DNA of 64,000 nt from Oxytricha trifallax. Taxonomy: Eukaryota > Ciliophora > Spirotrichea > Sporadotrichida > Oxytrichidae. The notes under the pieces were generated by a model that worked only from the letters and a program-made list of their open reading frames with translations, was not told the origin of the DNA and did not search any database. The stretch lies in contig ARYC01002000.1 in assembly GCA_000711775.1 (NCBI GenBank), positions 1 to 64,000 on the forward strand, given 5' to 3'. Position 1 is the stretch's first letter. Each line of letters begins with the position of its first letter. This document shows positions 37,501 to 49,520 of this stretch, one piece after another. The position numbers were made by a program, and so were the translations under genes.

Positions 37501-38926
37501 ATGGGCTCTAACCATGCTAAACCAAAGATGATGAATTAATTCTTAGATGGTATTCTTGGTGAAGAAAATACTCACCTTCATGGCCTATCTTAGTAGAAGA
37601 AGAAATATAGTTCAGGATCATGGCGAGGGAGCTCTTCCCTCCAATAAATGGCAAGAAGGAATTAAAGCAAGCACATGAAGACACGATTGAAGACCAGACG
37701 ATGGCTGAAGATACCAGATGACCCGACTCCACCCATTAAAGACACTATGATGATTTTAAAAGCAACGACTCAGACTTGATTAATTCATCTACCTATAAAG
37801 TTGTGAAGGAGACACCTAAATAATAATTAGTCGTTTAACCTTTCGATACTGGCATGATATCAGATAAATTGGCCAAGGGAGTGAAAGCTCATTTTTACCA
37901 ATAATCATCATTAAAATGTCAGCCATTAAGGAAAAGTGATAAAGACCAAATTACAACTGAAAAATTAAAACAAATCAAAAAATTGACTATTTAGTTCAAA
38001 CGATTTGCACACAAAAACCGCCTTCATTCAACAAAAAAAATCTTCAAAGACATCTAGTTTAAAATTGAGTCTTGCAAACAAAATTTGAAAAGCCATTGCA
38101 AGAATAAGGACATTTTGAGAGATATTATAGGCTCCCCATAAGATTGATAAATGAGGCTGAACGTAAGAAGAGCGATGCTTTAAGAGATCAATTACACTAT
38201 TCAACCTATATCCTACATGATATAACCAAATCGAGGGATTAACGAATCCAAAGAGAACTTATGAGGCCATATATGTTGAAAGAAGTTGATTAGGAGTCTC
38301 CTATTTCAGAAGAATAGATTTTACAAGCACACCAAAAATTGCATATTACAGCCTATGTGCCAGCTATATATTTGCCGTGTTCAGAAAAGAGTGATTGAAG
38401 TGATTTAAAGACTTTAAAAAACACCAGACCAATACTTGTCAAGATATATTAGTACTATCTTAAGGGGCTCCATAACCAAATTGATTTAAAAAAACTCTCA
38501 AAATAGTTGATAAAGGAAAGTTTAAAAAATCGAAAATTTATAACACACCTCTTAATATTGGGCCAATCACTATAATCCTTCCAATAAAGCTTACAAAAAG
38601 ATCCTGGGAGAGATAAAACTTAAATCATCGATCATCGTTCAACGAAAAAAAGTAAGATGATTCACCTTTCGCAGCTAATGGAGGCTACATAGATTAATTT
38701 TCTCTGCCCCATAAATAAATGAATGAACTCAAACCTGAAGACAAAATCCTAAGTAAATAGTTTTTGGACATTGATGAGAATAAAGATATAAAATAAAATC
38801 AGAAGTTGAGGGCCCCAATACCAATAACCACCGATAATTCTATGTATTACTAAGAAATTGTTTCCATAATCAAGAATAGCAATTCTTTTGCGATCTAAAA
38901 TACTCGCTACAGTTGAAACTTTGAAA
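37501..38926 (+). CDS. Unknown charged protein, several frame changes
   Basis: ATG 37501 opens MGSNHAKPKMMNQFLDGI, basic, to TGA 37777. An overlapping frame continues (SSTYKVVKETPK ... DKDQITTEKLKQIKKLTIQF) to TGA 38145, then NEAERKKSDALRDQLHYSTY to 38720 with an in-frame TGA at 38396, then FLDIDENKDIKQ to 38924. The pieces abut with consistent charged composition over 1.4 kb, so they probably form one old gene, perhaps transposon-derived or interrupted by very short IESs. No family recognised. Confidence 0.4.
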
Positions 38927-38989
38927 CGTAATTACAAATGGACAGACCATAATGAACTGTGGTGAAATAATCCCCAAAACCCGATAAGC

Positions 38990-40500
38990 ATTACATTAGG
39001 ATGATGAATAAATAAATAAATCAATTAAATCGATTTTTAAACTTTAAATCATTTAGAACTTTATATTAATCAATAAATTAACTATTGTTTAAAATACTCT
39101 AACAAAATATAAAAATTTTAAATAAAACATAAAATACTAATTAAAATTTTATCTTCTTTATCAAACTAATTATACAAATTTATAATATCAAATCTATGTG
39201 TAAGTTAATAAATAAGATCTATATAAAATTTTATCGTTTTATGACTAAAATAAAATCAAGCTCTTATTCTGTTTAATTTATTTTTCATTCATTTATAATA
39301 AAATAAACTAAATGAAGAACTATAATTGGAAATATGAGATTTTTTTATAGTTTAAATTAAATTGAAATTTTTCTATAAAACAGGTTTTTGAGAGAATATA
39401 TTCTTTATATGAGATAAAATATAGGAAATGTGCCATTAAATCACTTGAGTCTATAAATTTTAAATCTCTTTAGCTTTGATCATGATTAAAATAAAAGTCA
39501 TCATTAAATTAAATGGATTTAATAATTTTAATACTATTATAAATTACATAGACTTATAAGTTTATTTACTTAATAAGAGAATAAATTATTTAATTAGAAT
39601 TATTTTTATACTAAACTGATTTAATTATAAGTTTAATAAAAACTAAACTTATTATAAGTTCGTAAAATTTGATTTTAATTTTTTTTAAATGTTGAATAAT
39701 CTCAAAGTAATAAAAGTTTGTAAATTCATAAAACTGGAAATTTCTCTAATATTATTTTTTATTTACCTTTTACTTTTAATTCAAATACTTTTTAAATTTA
39801 TCTTAATTTACAATAAAATTACTAAATAAAAATTTTATATTTTCTTCAAATTTTTTTTCAATTTTTAAGATTAAATATAAAAATGAAGGAAAAATATAAG
39901 GAATAAAAATTAGTCTTTTTGATAATCAAAATTTACTTTATGTTGTTTTATTTAGAAATTAGAATATAAATAAATATAACTGATACCTTATTAAGAAAAT
40001 TTTAGAATATTAACAGTTTTTATTGTGTTTAGAATTAATTCTTCAAATATAAAAAATATCAATAGGCGCCATCTTATACTTATACTATATTTATCAATAA
40101 GATATTTTATAGCGCATTCTTATTATGCTTTTGGCGCCATCTTATTTCAACATTTAAAAGTTATTAGTAGTAATATAGTATATATTATTAAGATAATTTT
40201 ATTAAAGCCCACCCATGTACTAAATATTCCTAATAAATCAATCAAACAAATTAAAAACTTTTGATCAAAATTAGAGGTTGAGTTTACCTTAACCTTTCTA
40301 TTTTTTAAATTTTAGGGTGAATAAAGAGAGTTGGGGAAATCTAAGAAGCACCAATTGCTCCAGCAATTGGTGAAACCGGAAGGCTTTATTGATTCAGGTT
40401 TACATTTAGATCTCTCCCCACTTATTGACCCTCTATTGTAAGAATTTATTCCAAGAAAAAAGTGCTTATTAAAACCTCCCGATTATTCCAAGTCAAATAA
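38990..40500. other. AT-rich DNA with a duplicated GGCGCCATCTTAT
   Basis: The 13-mer GGCGCCATCTTAT occurs at 40065-40077 and 40133-40145. The short segment 40320-40460 is G+C-richer and holds a hairpin (CCAATTGCTCCAGCAATTGG). No gene recognised. Confidence 0.45.
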
Positions 40501-40639
40501 AAAGTTATAAGCGAGTGATTAAAATACACAATTTACTTACACTATTTTAATGTTAATTTAATTAAATATATTAAAAACTACTATATCTCGAAATTATATC
40601 CATTTAGAGAGAGTGCTAAAAATAATAATTAATTTATTC

Positions 40640-40930
40640 GAGTATTGACGTCAGGAGGTTACAGATGACGTCTAAAGGTCACAGGAGAAGTCATGAGTTC
40701 TCATCAATATAAATTAGTAAATTTTATTTGTAATAATTGTGGGCAACACTATAAAAGATTCTTCTAGGATCTTTTCCGAAAGTTCCAAGGGATACAACCC
40801 CAAGTTAACCAGGGTCGCAAGGGGTAGAACCCCTTGTTTTCAACCTTTGCGAATAAAAATAATAGCAGGATCAAGGGGCATCAGCCCCTGTGAACGTTTG
40901 AATGCAAAGCCTCCGAAAACTTCTTAAAGA
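40640..40930 (+). repeat. Left terminal inverted repeat of element A
   Basis: Pairs with 47166-47445. The inner half (40750-40926) is about 45% G+C, with runs such as AAGGGGTAGAACCCCTT, and lies next to AT-rich DNA. Confidence 0.7.
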
Positions 40931-41629
40931 TATTTATAATGAAATGAAATGTTTTAACAACAAACAATTTATAATATTAAGTATAACTTTAATAAATTTT
41001 ATTCTTACGATAAATAATCTTTTTATTATTTGATAGACGAAATGTTATGGACTCATTAATATTTAAATTATTTATACCCTGAAAAAACAATATTTGATAG
41101 ATAAGTATGGATCACAGGGTTGAACGAAAAAAGGGCATAAAGATGCAAAGTTTTTACTGTTTAAAAAAGAACAATATAAATTCTAGAATGACTAGTGAGT
41201 CAACATGCAGCAATAAACAGAACATTGCATAATGACGGATGACAATCTCATGTTGGGATAAACTGGGAAGAATTAAGCATGAATCATGAAAGGCACATTC
41301 ACTATATTAACTAAAATATGGTAAGTTCGAATCTAATTGAAGACATTTGGTCAGCATTAAAATATTGGTCAAACATGTATATAACATGATGCCGGCTAAC
41401 CAAACATAAATAAAGATTTTCTCTACGAAGAATTGTAGCGAAGAAATATCAAAAGGTTAAGAAACAATCAAGCTTTATTTTAATACATATTCATAGTTGC
41501 GAAATATTAATAATTAATATTTAATTATTAACGATTAAATAAAAATTATTATTAAGTTAAAAAAGTATTTTGATAAAACCACGATGATTTCTGAGAATAT
41601 TGAAGGATTAAATATCATCTCGTGGATAT

Positions 41630-42530
41630 GGTGGGTCCTCAGAAGAGTTTATAAGTTTAATTACTGAAAATCATACAAATACACTAACCTCACATAGTGT
41701 GTCTACAGGAAGCTCGAAATACAAAAGTGCACTTTCCAGAATATAACATCTTCTCGTCTGAAACAAAAATATCAAACTGTCAACATGGTACGTTAACTCT
41801 AGTCAAAGCTGATCTTGGCAGAGTAAAGTTTTTAAACTCAGTCCCACTTATATTGGACCTTAACCGTGTTGACGAAGGTTTAAAAAATTTCAAACTTTTA
41901 TATTTCTCAATAATTCATCAAATACAAAAAAGTATTTGTAGAAGAAATTGATAAGAGACTCAAAGATCCAAAATACATAATTGCTGGAGAACTTAATTAC
42001 GTGGCCGAGTTTTTCTAAAATACCTATTTAGTAACTAGAATTGGCGTGACGTCTCAAACAGCAATAGAAGTCATAGAATAAAAGTTTAAGTTATTCCAGT
42101 TCGCTCATTTTTCCATCAGCGTCTGACCAATTTGCAATTTAAAAAAGTTTAACTTCTAATTAACTGGCTAACAATAAAGTGCGCAACAAAATAACTTGCT
42201 GAGTCACATTTATAACTGGAATAAGATTGATATAACAACAAAAGTATCAAATCACAGAAAAAAATTCAAAAGAAACCCAAGCAAAACTTAATGAATGATA
42301 ATACATAAGTCATCAAAGACTTATGGATGAAAGGAAATGCTAAAAAAGCAACCAAGTTTATAGAGAAGGTAATTGGCTCCAAGCCTGCAAAAATAGTTTC
42401 ATAATTAATGGATCTAACAGTTGAAGAATCCAAAGCTAAAGTCAAACAATTATAAAAATCTGAGAAAAATAAGGAGGTTGATATAATTAATCAAGAATAT
42501 ATATTGATTAAAAATGAAGTTGAATGATAT
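41630..42530 (+). pseudogene. LINE-type endonuclease (EEP fold), N-terminal part of a retroelement ORF
   Basis: Frame 41697 onward reads CLQEARNTKVHFPEYNIFSS, the CLQE motif of apurinic-type endonucleases, then HGTLTLVKADLGRV, the usual G-x-L/V-L strand. After a shift, KYIIAGELNYVAEFFQNT follows (41970-42020), where GDLN/GDFN has become GELN. A further frame, VIKDLWMKGNAKKATKFIEK (42310-42370) to TGA 42525, resembles the linker between endonuclease and reverse transcriptase. Several frameshifts mean it is dead. The matching reverse transcriptase lies at 46.5-47.1 kb, 4 kb downstream, with a TBE relative between them. Confidence 0.6.
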
Positions 42531-42602
42531 AGAACTTCAAAAAATATAAAAATAATATGCCTATTAATGTTTCGTGATAAGTAGTATCATTGAAACTCAT
42601 GA

Positions 42603-43535
42603 GTTTTTGCTAAAGTAAAATAAATTTCATCATTATTAAAAATACCTGAAAAGACAGCATAGACAATAAAACAAAGAATAAAAGGGGAAAAAACTAGCTA
42701 AAATAAGATTAAAGGAAATAAAATAAACTTTACAGATTATAGCTTATCTGATTTCCAAAGAAACTTTTGAATGAATAGATGCTGCTCTCTTTAAAATAAA
42801 GAACTATAGTTATCTATAGACAATTTCCTTAATAAAAGTTGTCACCAACGACTTTACATATAATTTATAAAAGACATGGGATTAGATATAAGGAATCTAG
42901 GTCTGACTATAATTTGACAGAGCATAAAAGGCAACTTATACAATAAGATTTATTAAGAGCTAAAGACGAACTAACTAAAATAATTTGTAGCAAATAGAAT
43001 ATTGATTATTTAGATGAAGCTATATTTAAAGCTCATACATAACTTATAAACTTGGGCCCATAAATACACAAATCTGACACTACTTAAGGAATGTACTAAA
43101 TTGGACACATTGGCTGCAGTGGTTATCATTAGCTCTTATTTTGGACTTGAAGGATTCAGAGTTGTGCAAAAGTCTATTAAGATCGATGACCTATTACAAA
43201 TAATTCAAGAATTAAATACAAACTATGAATCATAACCTTTGACAATATTTCTTGACAATAAAAGAGCTCATCTCTCCAAAATATTCAAAGAACAGGATGA
43301 AGCTAAAGGGTGGCAACTGTTATTTAATGCACCTTACTCTTCAAATTACAATTGTATAGAAAATATTTTTTCATGAGTCAAAAGGGTATATAAAAAATAG
43401 TTAACTAAGCATTAGTTTAAAATCACAAATAAACAAAACTTTTTATCAGTAGTAAAATCTATTAAGTCAATTGACATAAATGATTGTCAAATGAGTGAAA
43501 AACATTGTTTAAGTTTACTTCATTAAAACTAATGA
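42603..43535 (+). pseudogene. DDE transposase of a divergent TBE relative (Tc1/mariner type)
   Basis: An N-terminal helix-turn-helix-like region (VKQISSLLKIPEKTAQTIK) is followed by a catalytic core. First Asp in DYLDEAIF (about 42999-43022, another frame), second in TIFLDNKRAHLSK (43240-43278), Glu in PYSSNYNCIENIFS (43335-43373). The DDE residues are all kept. Frame changes and in-frame TGA at 42768, 42915 and 43374 break it; after the last one VKRVYKKQ continues in frame to the terminal TGA 43533-43535. Gene order with its neighbours equals that of TBE elements. Confidence 0.75.
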
Positions 43536-43943
43536 TTTTATCTAAAGTTAAGTTAATTTATTAAAAATTAAGCATACAAAATATTCATGTCACTATTTCA
43601 TTTGCATTCTTTTTGCTGGAGGGCTCCTATTTATCATGTTGTCTTCCCTTGTGAACATATTCATTTATATTTACCTCATTTAGTTGTTGTTGCTTAAATC
43701 GACAGTGTTAGAGATCTCATAGAACTTTCGCTTTTTCTGCTGCTATCAACCTTATGTCTTAGAATTGAGAGTGCTTTACACTTCTTTTCTATAAAGTCAT
43801 AAATATATGTGTTAACTAACTAGAAAAATGAGGGACAGACTGTATTTCGCTTAAAAACTCTTCACTTATCTAAATTGACTCCCCTTTTTATTCTCCATCG
43901 AGAATTGTATTTCTAGCAGCCTACTGCGACATAACCATTTATG

Positions 43944-44174
43944 TCAACCATTAGTTTTTGATTGTCCCAGGACTCTAAAGAAAAAATACTTGCCTCGAAG
44001 ATCTTTGACCTCATCATATATACCCAAGTACCTGTTGAGCGCTTAATCTTGCTTGACATATTTGAATATGTTCGTGACACTGAGTTCAGGATAGTCTGGT
44101 ACGTTGACATAAATAACATCTGCTGATTTAAGAAACTCTTTGCAAGAAGCTAGGACATCTTTTATGAATTTCAT
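43944..44174 (-). CDS. 22-kD-like protein of the divergent TBE relative
   Basis: ATG 44174 to TGA 43944-43946, 76 residues. The block VNVPDYPELSVTNIF ... LRGKYFFFRVLG aligns with IDIPNNPEILVTNLY ... LQGRNFFIGFLG of the TBE 22-kD protein. Minus strand between two plus-strand genes, as in TBE. The homologous frame seems to continue after a shift, so the C-terminal half is lost or frame-shifted. Confidence 0.65.
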
Positions 44175-44872
44175 GCTAGTCCGCTTATATGAGGGCAGAT
44201 GGTATCCCACTATCATGGTTAAGCTAAGATGACTTACGTTAATATTTTAAGTGATTGCACCAATACTGCTTGGTATTCAGGCTTCAGTCTAAGACCCTTG
44301 AATTTATGTTCACGATATTTTGCGAAGACTCCATTTTAATTTCATTTATGTTCCTATTATTTAATAAGGTAAATGTTAAGCTATTTATTAAGGAGTGATA
44401 TTTTAATAAAACTGAATTTAATTGGATTTACAAATGTAAAGACATAAATAAACTTATTTTGTTAGTTTAAATTTAATAGTATACATATTTAAACTGCTCG
44501 AAGAGTTTATTCAAATTATTAAGAAATTAATTTAAAGTTGAAATGATTTTATGATTGTGTTATCTAGGGGTTTAGAATTAAAAGGAAACAAATTATAATG
44601 ACATAATTAAATATATTAATTTATAAAATTAATTATGTAAATATAATTATAAGGAACCTTTCAAAATTTTTCCAGGAGTTTTTCACTATTCATAGATTTT
44701 TAAGACGACCCCTTTCCAGAAACCTTTCAGATTCTTTACAGGAATCTTTCAGAAACATGATTATTTATGTTTACATTAGCTAATTATATTAATAAATAAA
44801 CTAAGACCCACAAACTTTTTTAATAACTTATATTTAATAGCCTTATTATAATTAATTAAACAATAAATAAAG

Positions 44873-46407
44873 ATGAAGAATAATTCATCAAGTTAATTGT
44901 CTTTATCTAGTGATGGAAGTAACCAGAAAGATAAAGACGATAAATCAAACTTAGATGAAGTCAACGCTTCATAATTAAGTTAAGACATAATTAAAAAATC
45001 AACAATAAAAAGGGGCGACGAGGAAAACTAATAATAGTATTCGAAGTGGCAATAGAGGAGATCACCTCGTGCCCAGAATAAAGCAAAGAAACCCAGAACT
45101 CTTATGGAATTTTAATTATGTTCACATATTTACACATCCCTTGAGCTTAAGAGGCACATGCTGATTCATCAGAGAGAAAATGGAAAATTTATTTAACTAA
45201 AACTTGGAGGAAAATATACTTGTCTTATTTGTTTCTAAGCCAAAGCAAAGTCTCAATTTTCTTCAAAATCAAATCTTTTTATTCACTTAAGTAAGCACAA
45301 AGAACAAGAAATTTTGGCAGCTAGTTATTCAAAATTAGCAAGCTTTCATAATTTTAAAACTTTAAGATTCTTAATTAAATCATCAAAGCAGAACAAAGCT
45401 TAAAAGATAAATGTCTTTTGAGCAGTGATTAGGAAGAATAGAAAAGTGAAAACATTATAATTATTGGGGAGGTGATGGATTAGTTTTGTGATTAATGATA
45501 ACACTCAAACTAAAACTTTCAAATTATTGAAACTAACACTGCTAGTAAATCTATGTTTATTAGTGAAGTGATTGAAAGATAAAAGAAAACTTTTAATATA
45601 CAATTAATAGGGTCTGTTAGATATGAGATAGCAATGATACTTGAACTTTCACTTGACTCAAATATTCTATGTAATGACAAAACAAAATTTGATTCTATAG
45701 AAGGTTGTACATTAACTCTTGAGTTCCAAGAGCTCAATAATATCTAGAACTTGACAATATTCTTATGGAAAGAATTCAAAGTTATGCGACATATTCAGCC
45801 TTAAGTTCAGGACTACTAAGAAAAACCTTTAGGTATATTCTTTGATTATTAAGCAATTTATATTAAAAGACTGAATTATGACATATCATTTGAATAGTTA
45901 ATAGAAGCTAAGCTTTCCTAGTTATAAATAAGAAAGTATTTACTCTAGATAATAGATGCAGTTGAAGAGCTTCACTTACTAGGCATTTTACATAGATTCT
46001 TAACTCCAAACAATATTAAAATCACTTTCGGCTAAATGAGCTAAATTTTATTAACAAATTATAGTCATGCTTCATTTTTAAAATAGAGATCCTTGGCTGC
46101 AGCCATACCTTTAACTTATTACTAGCACTATGTGGATTTAAAAGAAATGGAAGATAGCGATCCTAGATAGGAAGTATATTCCTTAATTGTCATTACAATT
46201 AGAATGAAGATAGGGAAACAATTCAAAAACTTTGAATAAACTACAAACGACTTTGGGGAAATGGCATCGATACTCAGAATAGACAAGACTTTTGAAAATT
46301 ATAGTGAAAATATTTTAGACTATATTTGTTCAGATTCTTCTAAAGTGCCATCTTTATCATAGTTAAAGAAAATAGTAAAATAGTATTTTTTTAAACTGAT
46401 TCTTTGA
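44873..46407 (+). CDS. Zinc-finger/pseudokinase protein of the divergent TBE relative (57-kD homologue)
   Basis: ATG 44873 starts a Ser/Asn/Asp-rich region, then a degraded finger (LCSHIYTSLELKRHMLIH) and a good C2H2-like finger (YTCLICFQAKAK...FIHLSKH). One frameshift near 45.40 kb and one TGA (45496) follow; then 303 codons are open to TGA 46405-46407. This part has a kinase-like fold signature: YLLQIIDAVEELHLLGILHRF followed by LTPNNIK. HRDLKPEN has become HRFLTPNN, and the DFN position reads LLTNYSHASF, so catalytic Asp residues are gone. It is the least damaged protein gene of the stack and probably a true pseudokinase retained for a structural or DNA-binding role. Confidence 0.7.
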
Positions 46408-46539
46408 TTAATTATATCAACCTATTTATTTTTCTCAGATTTTTATAATTACTTAGAACTATAAATACAGTTGCTACTACTCCCCCTTAACTAATAAGCC
46501 CCTAAAATAATAATTAGACTAATTCCAAATGGGAACTGC

Positions 46540-47070
46540 TTATTATAAGGATACAAAGAGACACAAACTCCTTACAGACTCCCAAAGAAAGTTTCCTAAT
46601 GATAAAGCATAAGGCCCAGAAAACCTGAATGACAGATTTTTCAGAAAGAAATTCAATGCTTTACCACTAATATCATTCGCAGACTAGATCAACAAGAAAG
46701 CTAACTCCCACTATGGATTAATGATGCCAACCTTATGCTTTTATCTTAAACAGATAATATAACACCTACAATCCAAAAAACAAGACCAATAGCTATTTCT
46801 TCAGCTGCCAGAAAACAATTTGAAGCAAAATGGATGAGACTTTACTCAGATTACCTATGGAGCACAATAGACCTAAGCTAAATCGGGTTTAGACCTAAGG
46901 CCTAGATGGGATAGAACACAGCTTAACTCATATAAGACATTGACTCAAGACAATATCAGAGAATCTGGTACAATCATGACTTTACTGATCGACGAAATTT
47001 ACAGAAGAAGATAATTGTTCAAGCACTTGAACATATAATTTAAAAGGGCTTGACCCTTATATATTAACAT
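46540..47070 (+). pseudogene. LINE-type reverse transcriptase, N-terminal fragment
   Basis: NDKAQGPENLNDRFFRKKF corresponds to the N-K-A-P-G-P-D region at the start of LINE reverse transcriptases. After a shift, KTRPIAISSAARKQFEAKW is the R-P-I-x-(L/I) block, and LSQIGFRPKAQMGQNTAQLI is the Q-x-G-F-R block (domains 1-2). The catalytic YADD part is absent; the frame runs into the right arm of element A. It is best explained as the other half of the retroelement whose endonuclease lies at 41.6-42.5 kb. Confidence 0.6.
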
Positions 47071-47165
47071 ATATTTAAGATCGGGGGTCCCCAGAGACCT
47101 CAATGTGATCATATATTATTATTATTATTAATGATTAAATTTTAACGATTATATTTCATAATCTT

Positions 47166-47445
47166 TCCTAAAAAGATTTTCGGAGGCTTTCATCCTAAAC
47201 TCCTACATGGGATGCCACCCCTTGACCCTGCTATTCTTTTCGCAAATTGGTAGCGAATAAGGGGCTCAATCCCTTGTGACCCCGGTTGACAAGAGGTTGC
47301 ACACCTATGACCCTGATGGGAAAGAATTTCTTTTAGTGCTGAGCTCAATTTTACATATAAAATTTACTCATTTTTATTTGATGTAATCTCATGATGTCAC
47401 CTGTGATCTGAGGACGTCGTCTGTGACTTGCAAAAAATAATACCC
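47166..47445 (-). repeat. Right terminal inverted repeat of element A
   Basis: Inverse of 40640-40930; ends GGGTATT when read inward. Confidence 0.7.
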
Positions 47446-47900
47446 ATTTATTCATATCTCCAAAAAGTAAATTTATATAAAAATAGCGGAAGTAAAACAA
47501 TTATTTATATTTAAAAAATGTAAAATATTGTCCTACTTCCTTAATGAACAAACTAGGTCAACGATATGATTGATATACTGAGCTAATGTAAGTATCAAGA
47601 TAGTGAGTCAATTGATCTTGAGCTAGCATGCAGCATGATTATTCTCAGTGCTTGTCTAAGCCGGTTGTTAATGGATCGGGAATCAGTAACCTGCACCAAG
47701 AATACTAAAGTGCTCACGATACCAATGTCCTCAAGAGGCAGCGAGTCACATAAATCTAGAATAAACAAAGTTTAATTGCATCGCTTTAAATGAGATACCA
47801 AGAGACACAACTTACCGTATAATGAGAAGAGCTATAGAAACTCACACAAGGTAAAAGGATTCTTATCTATCTAGAGTACCGAGTAATATTTAGATTTAAT
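47446..47900 (+). repeat. Left arm of element B, inner part
   Basis: Pairs with about 54080-54490 and 54700-54720: for example 'gcactgagaataatyatgctgcat', 'atcgggaatcagtaacctgcacc' and 'tcctcaagaggtagcgagtca' in opposite orientation. Pairing is about 85-90% by eye. Confidence 0.75.
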
Positions 47901-48129
47901 CCTTAAACTGAGATATGGTACAAGTATTAATATAGACTAAGTCAAACCAGTACTTATTCAGCCATAGCAAGACTCCTACTCAAGAGTGCCTCAACTGTTA
48001 GGTATCATTGCTTGTTAGCTGTTTAGCATTATATCTCAGGCTCTTGAAAATATCCTGCAAGATAATAAAAGTTCTCACAGATTCATATTGACTATCTCAG
48101 TAATAATTAAACTTTATATATGATTAAAT

Positions 48130-48705
48130 GCAGAGAGCTATAACTAATAACATCAAATTCATACATGCTGATGAAGCTGTGTTCGCATTCAACACTTTCA
48201 TTAATAAGTCCTGGTATAAAAAGTATGATAAATATAGAAGTATATGATTAAAAAGTATAGGTTGCTATTCACGCAATTTTAGCTGGTATTAGTGAAGATT
48301 AAGGTCTAGAAGCTAATGTTATTCATCCTCGTTTTATTAAGCGAGAGCAGTATATTGAGTTTTTGCATAAGCTCAGAGAGAAATATAGCAACTAAGAAAT
48401 AATCTTGTTTGTTGATAACTTATTAGTTCATAAGACTAAGGAGTCTAAGAAAGCTTATAAGGAGTTAAACATAATTTCTGCATACAACGTTCCTTATAGC
48501 CCATAATTAATGGAATAGAATTTTACTGGAATAAAATCAAGGCTTACTACAAGAAGCTTCTGCTGTATCATCTAATGCATGATTTACCAATCGATTCAGT
48601 AGACTTTATACAAAGTAGTTGCAAGAGAGTGAATAAAGATAAGACTACAATATGTGCAAGGAAAGGAAGAATGAATGTTTATTAATAAGTTTTAGATTTA
48701 AATGA
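48130..48705 (+). pseudogene. TBE 42-kD transposase, C-terminal half
   Basis: Starts near ITNNIKFIHADEAVFAF (first catalytic Asp). Continues, after a TGA/shift, with VQVAIHAILAGISEDQGLE, then EIILFVDNLLVHKTKES (second Asp intact, unlike copy 2), then VPYSPQLMEQNF (Glu). After another shift comes WNKIKAYYKKLLLYHLMHDL. The N-terminal DNA-binding part is absent. Confidence 0.8.
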
Positions 48706-48715
48706 AAAAAAAAAT

Positions 48716-49275
48716 TCACATATTAAATGGACCCTTAAAAGGATTAGGCTTCTCTTTCTTTTCTTCTTCTTAAGGCTCGACATGCCCTAAGTTTCTTCTA
48801 TTACTGCCATCTCCTGCATCCATGTTAATATCTTCTGGATTTTAAACATCTTTATATAGTCTCTTGTTCACCTCATAAATTGTCTGCGACTTTCTTTCTC
48901 TGTGAACCTTTGCATGCTCTATCATAAGATATATGCCAGTGCCAGATTTTCCTACAAAGTTATATGTCAAAGCTTTCTTGAATGATAAGGATACTTCTTA
49001 AGTTCCACTAGCCAGCTGAGTTTATTAGAATGCCTTGCTTCTTCTAGTCTTCAGGAGAGATAGAATATCGTTTCATATGTGGTTCTTCAATTATTTCTCT
49101 GAGATACTCCTCTTTTTTTGTACCAAGAACACCAAAGAAAAAGTTCCTCTTTTGTAGTTTTTTAGAGAGTTTTTTCTTGGTTTGAAGGTAAACTACCACT
49201 TCATCATCTTACATGGCATCCTCATAAAGATTAGTGACTGAAATCTCAGGGCATTTGGAATTTCTATTAGTTTAA
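48716..49275 (-). pseudogene. TBE 22-kD protein
   Basis: Minus strand, ending in TGA 48716-48718. Reads EISVTNLYEDAMQDDE, KRNFFFGVLG, RYSISPED, NMDAGDGSNRRNLG and an acidic-basic tail (PQEEEKKEKPNP). One shift in the middle (near 49000). Aligns along its length with 16636-17187. Confidence 0.75.
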
Positions 49276-49520
49276 TCACTTTATTTTTAAAAGCTTTCTT
49301 CTCCTCACAAAGTATTGCTTTCAAGAATGAAATTTTGGTACTTTCCATCATTGAAAGGAATAATCCAACTGTATAATATGTTAAGAGTCATCAAGATATC
49401 TTACCATGCAAAGTGAGGTATCGATAGAGATCTTCTTTACATCTGAATCATGAGATCATTTTTTGAGTCTCAACACTTTTCTTTTAATCAATGAGTGATT
49501 CCATCTTTGTTTCCCTTCCT

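Larger units (their letters stand above)
40640..47445. mobile_element. Element A: 6.8-kb insertion with GRGTATT ends and 8-bp target duplication
   Basis: Flanked by identical ATTTATTC (40632-40639 and 47446-47453). Comparison with B's intact right arm shows the site before insertion. Ends are diverged inverted repeats: 40640-40930 against about 47166-47445, sharing 'ttttcggaggctt', 'aggggttctacccctt'-like and GACGTC/GATGACGTC blocks. The terminal GAGTATT/GGGTATT and the 8-bp duplication match the 1.1-kb element at 12479, so they are probably one family. The interior consists of LINE pieces and a TBE relative. Confidence 0.75.

Noticed and set aside
40320-40460. tRNA-like hairpin (CCAATTGCTCCAGCAATTGG)
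   Set aside because: Only one stem; no D or T arm consensus could be folded.
42603-43535. An intact 310-codon transposase frame interrupted only by TGA
   Set aside because: The first catalytic Asp (DYLDEAIF) lies in a different frame, so compensating shifts exist; the gene is a frameshifted pseudogene.
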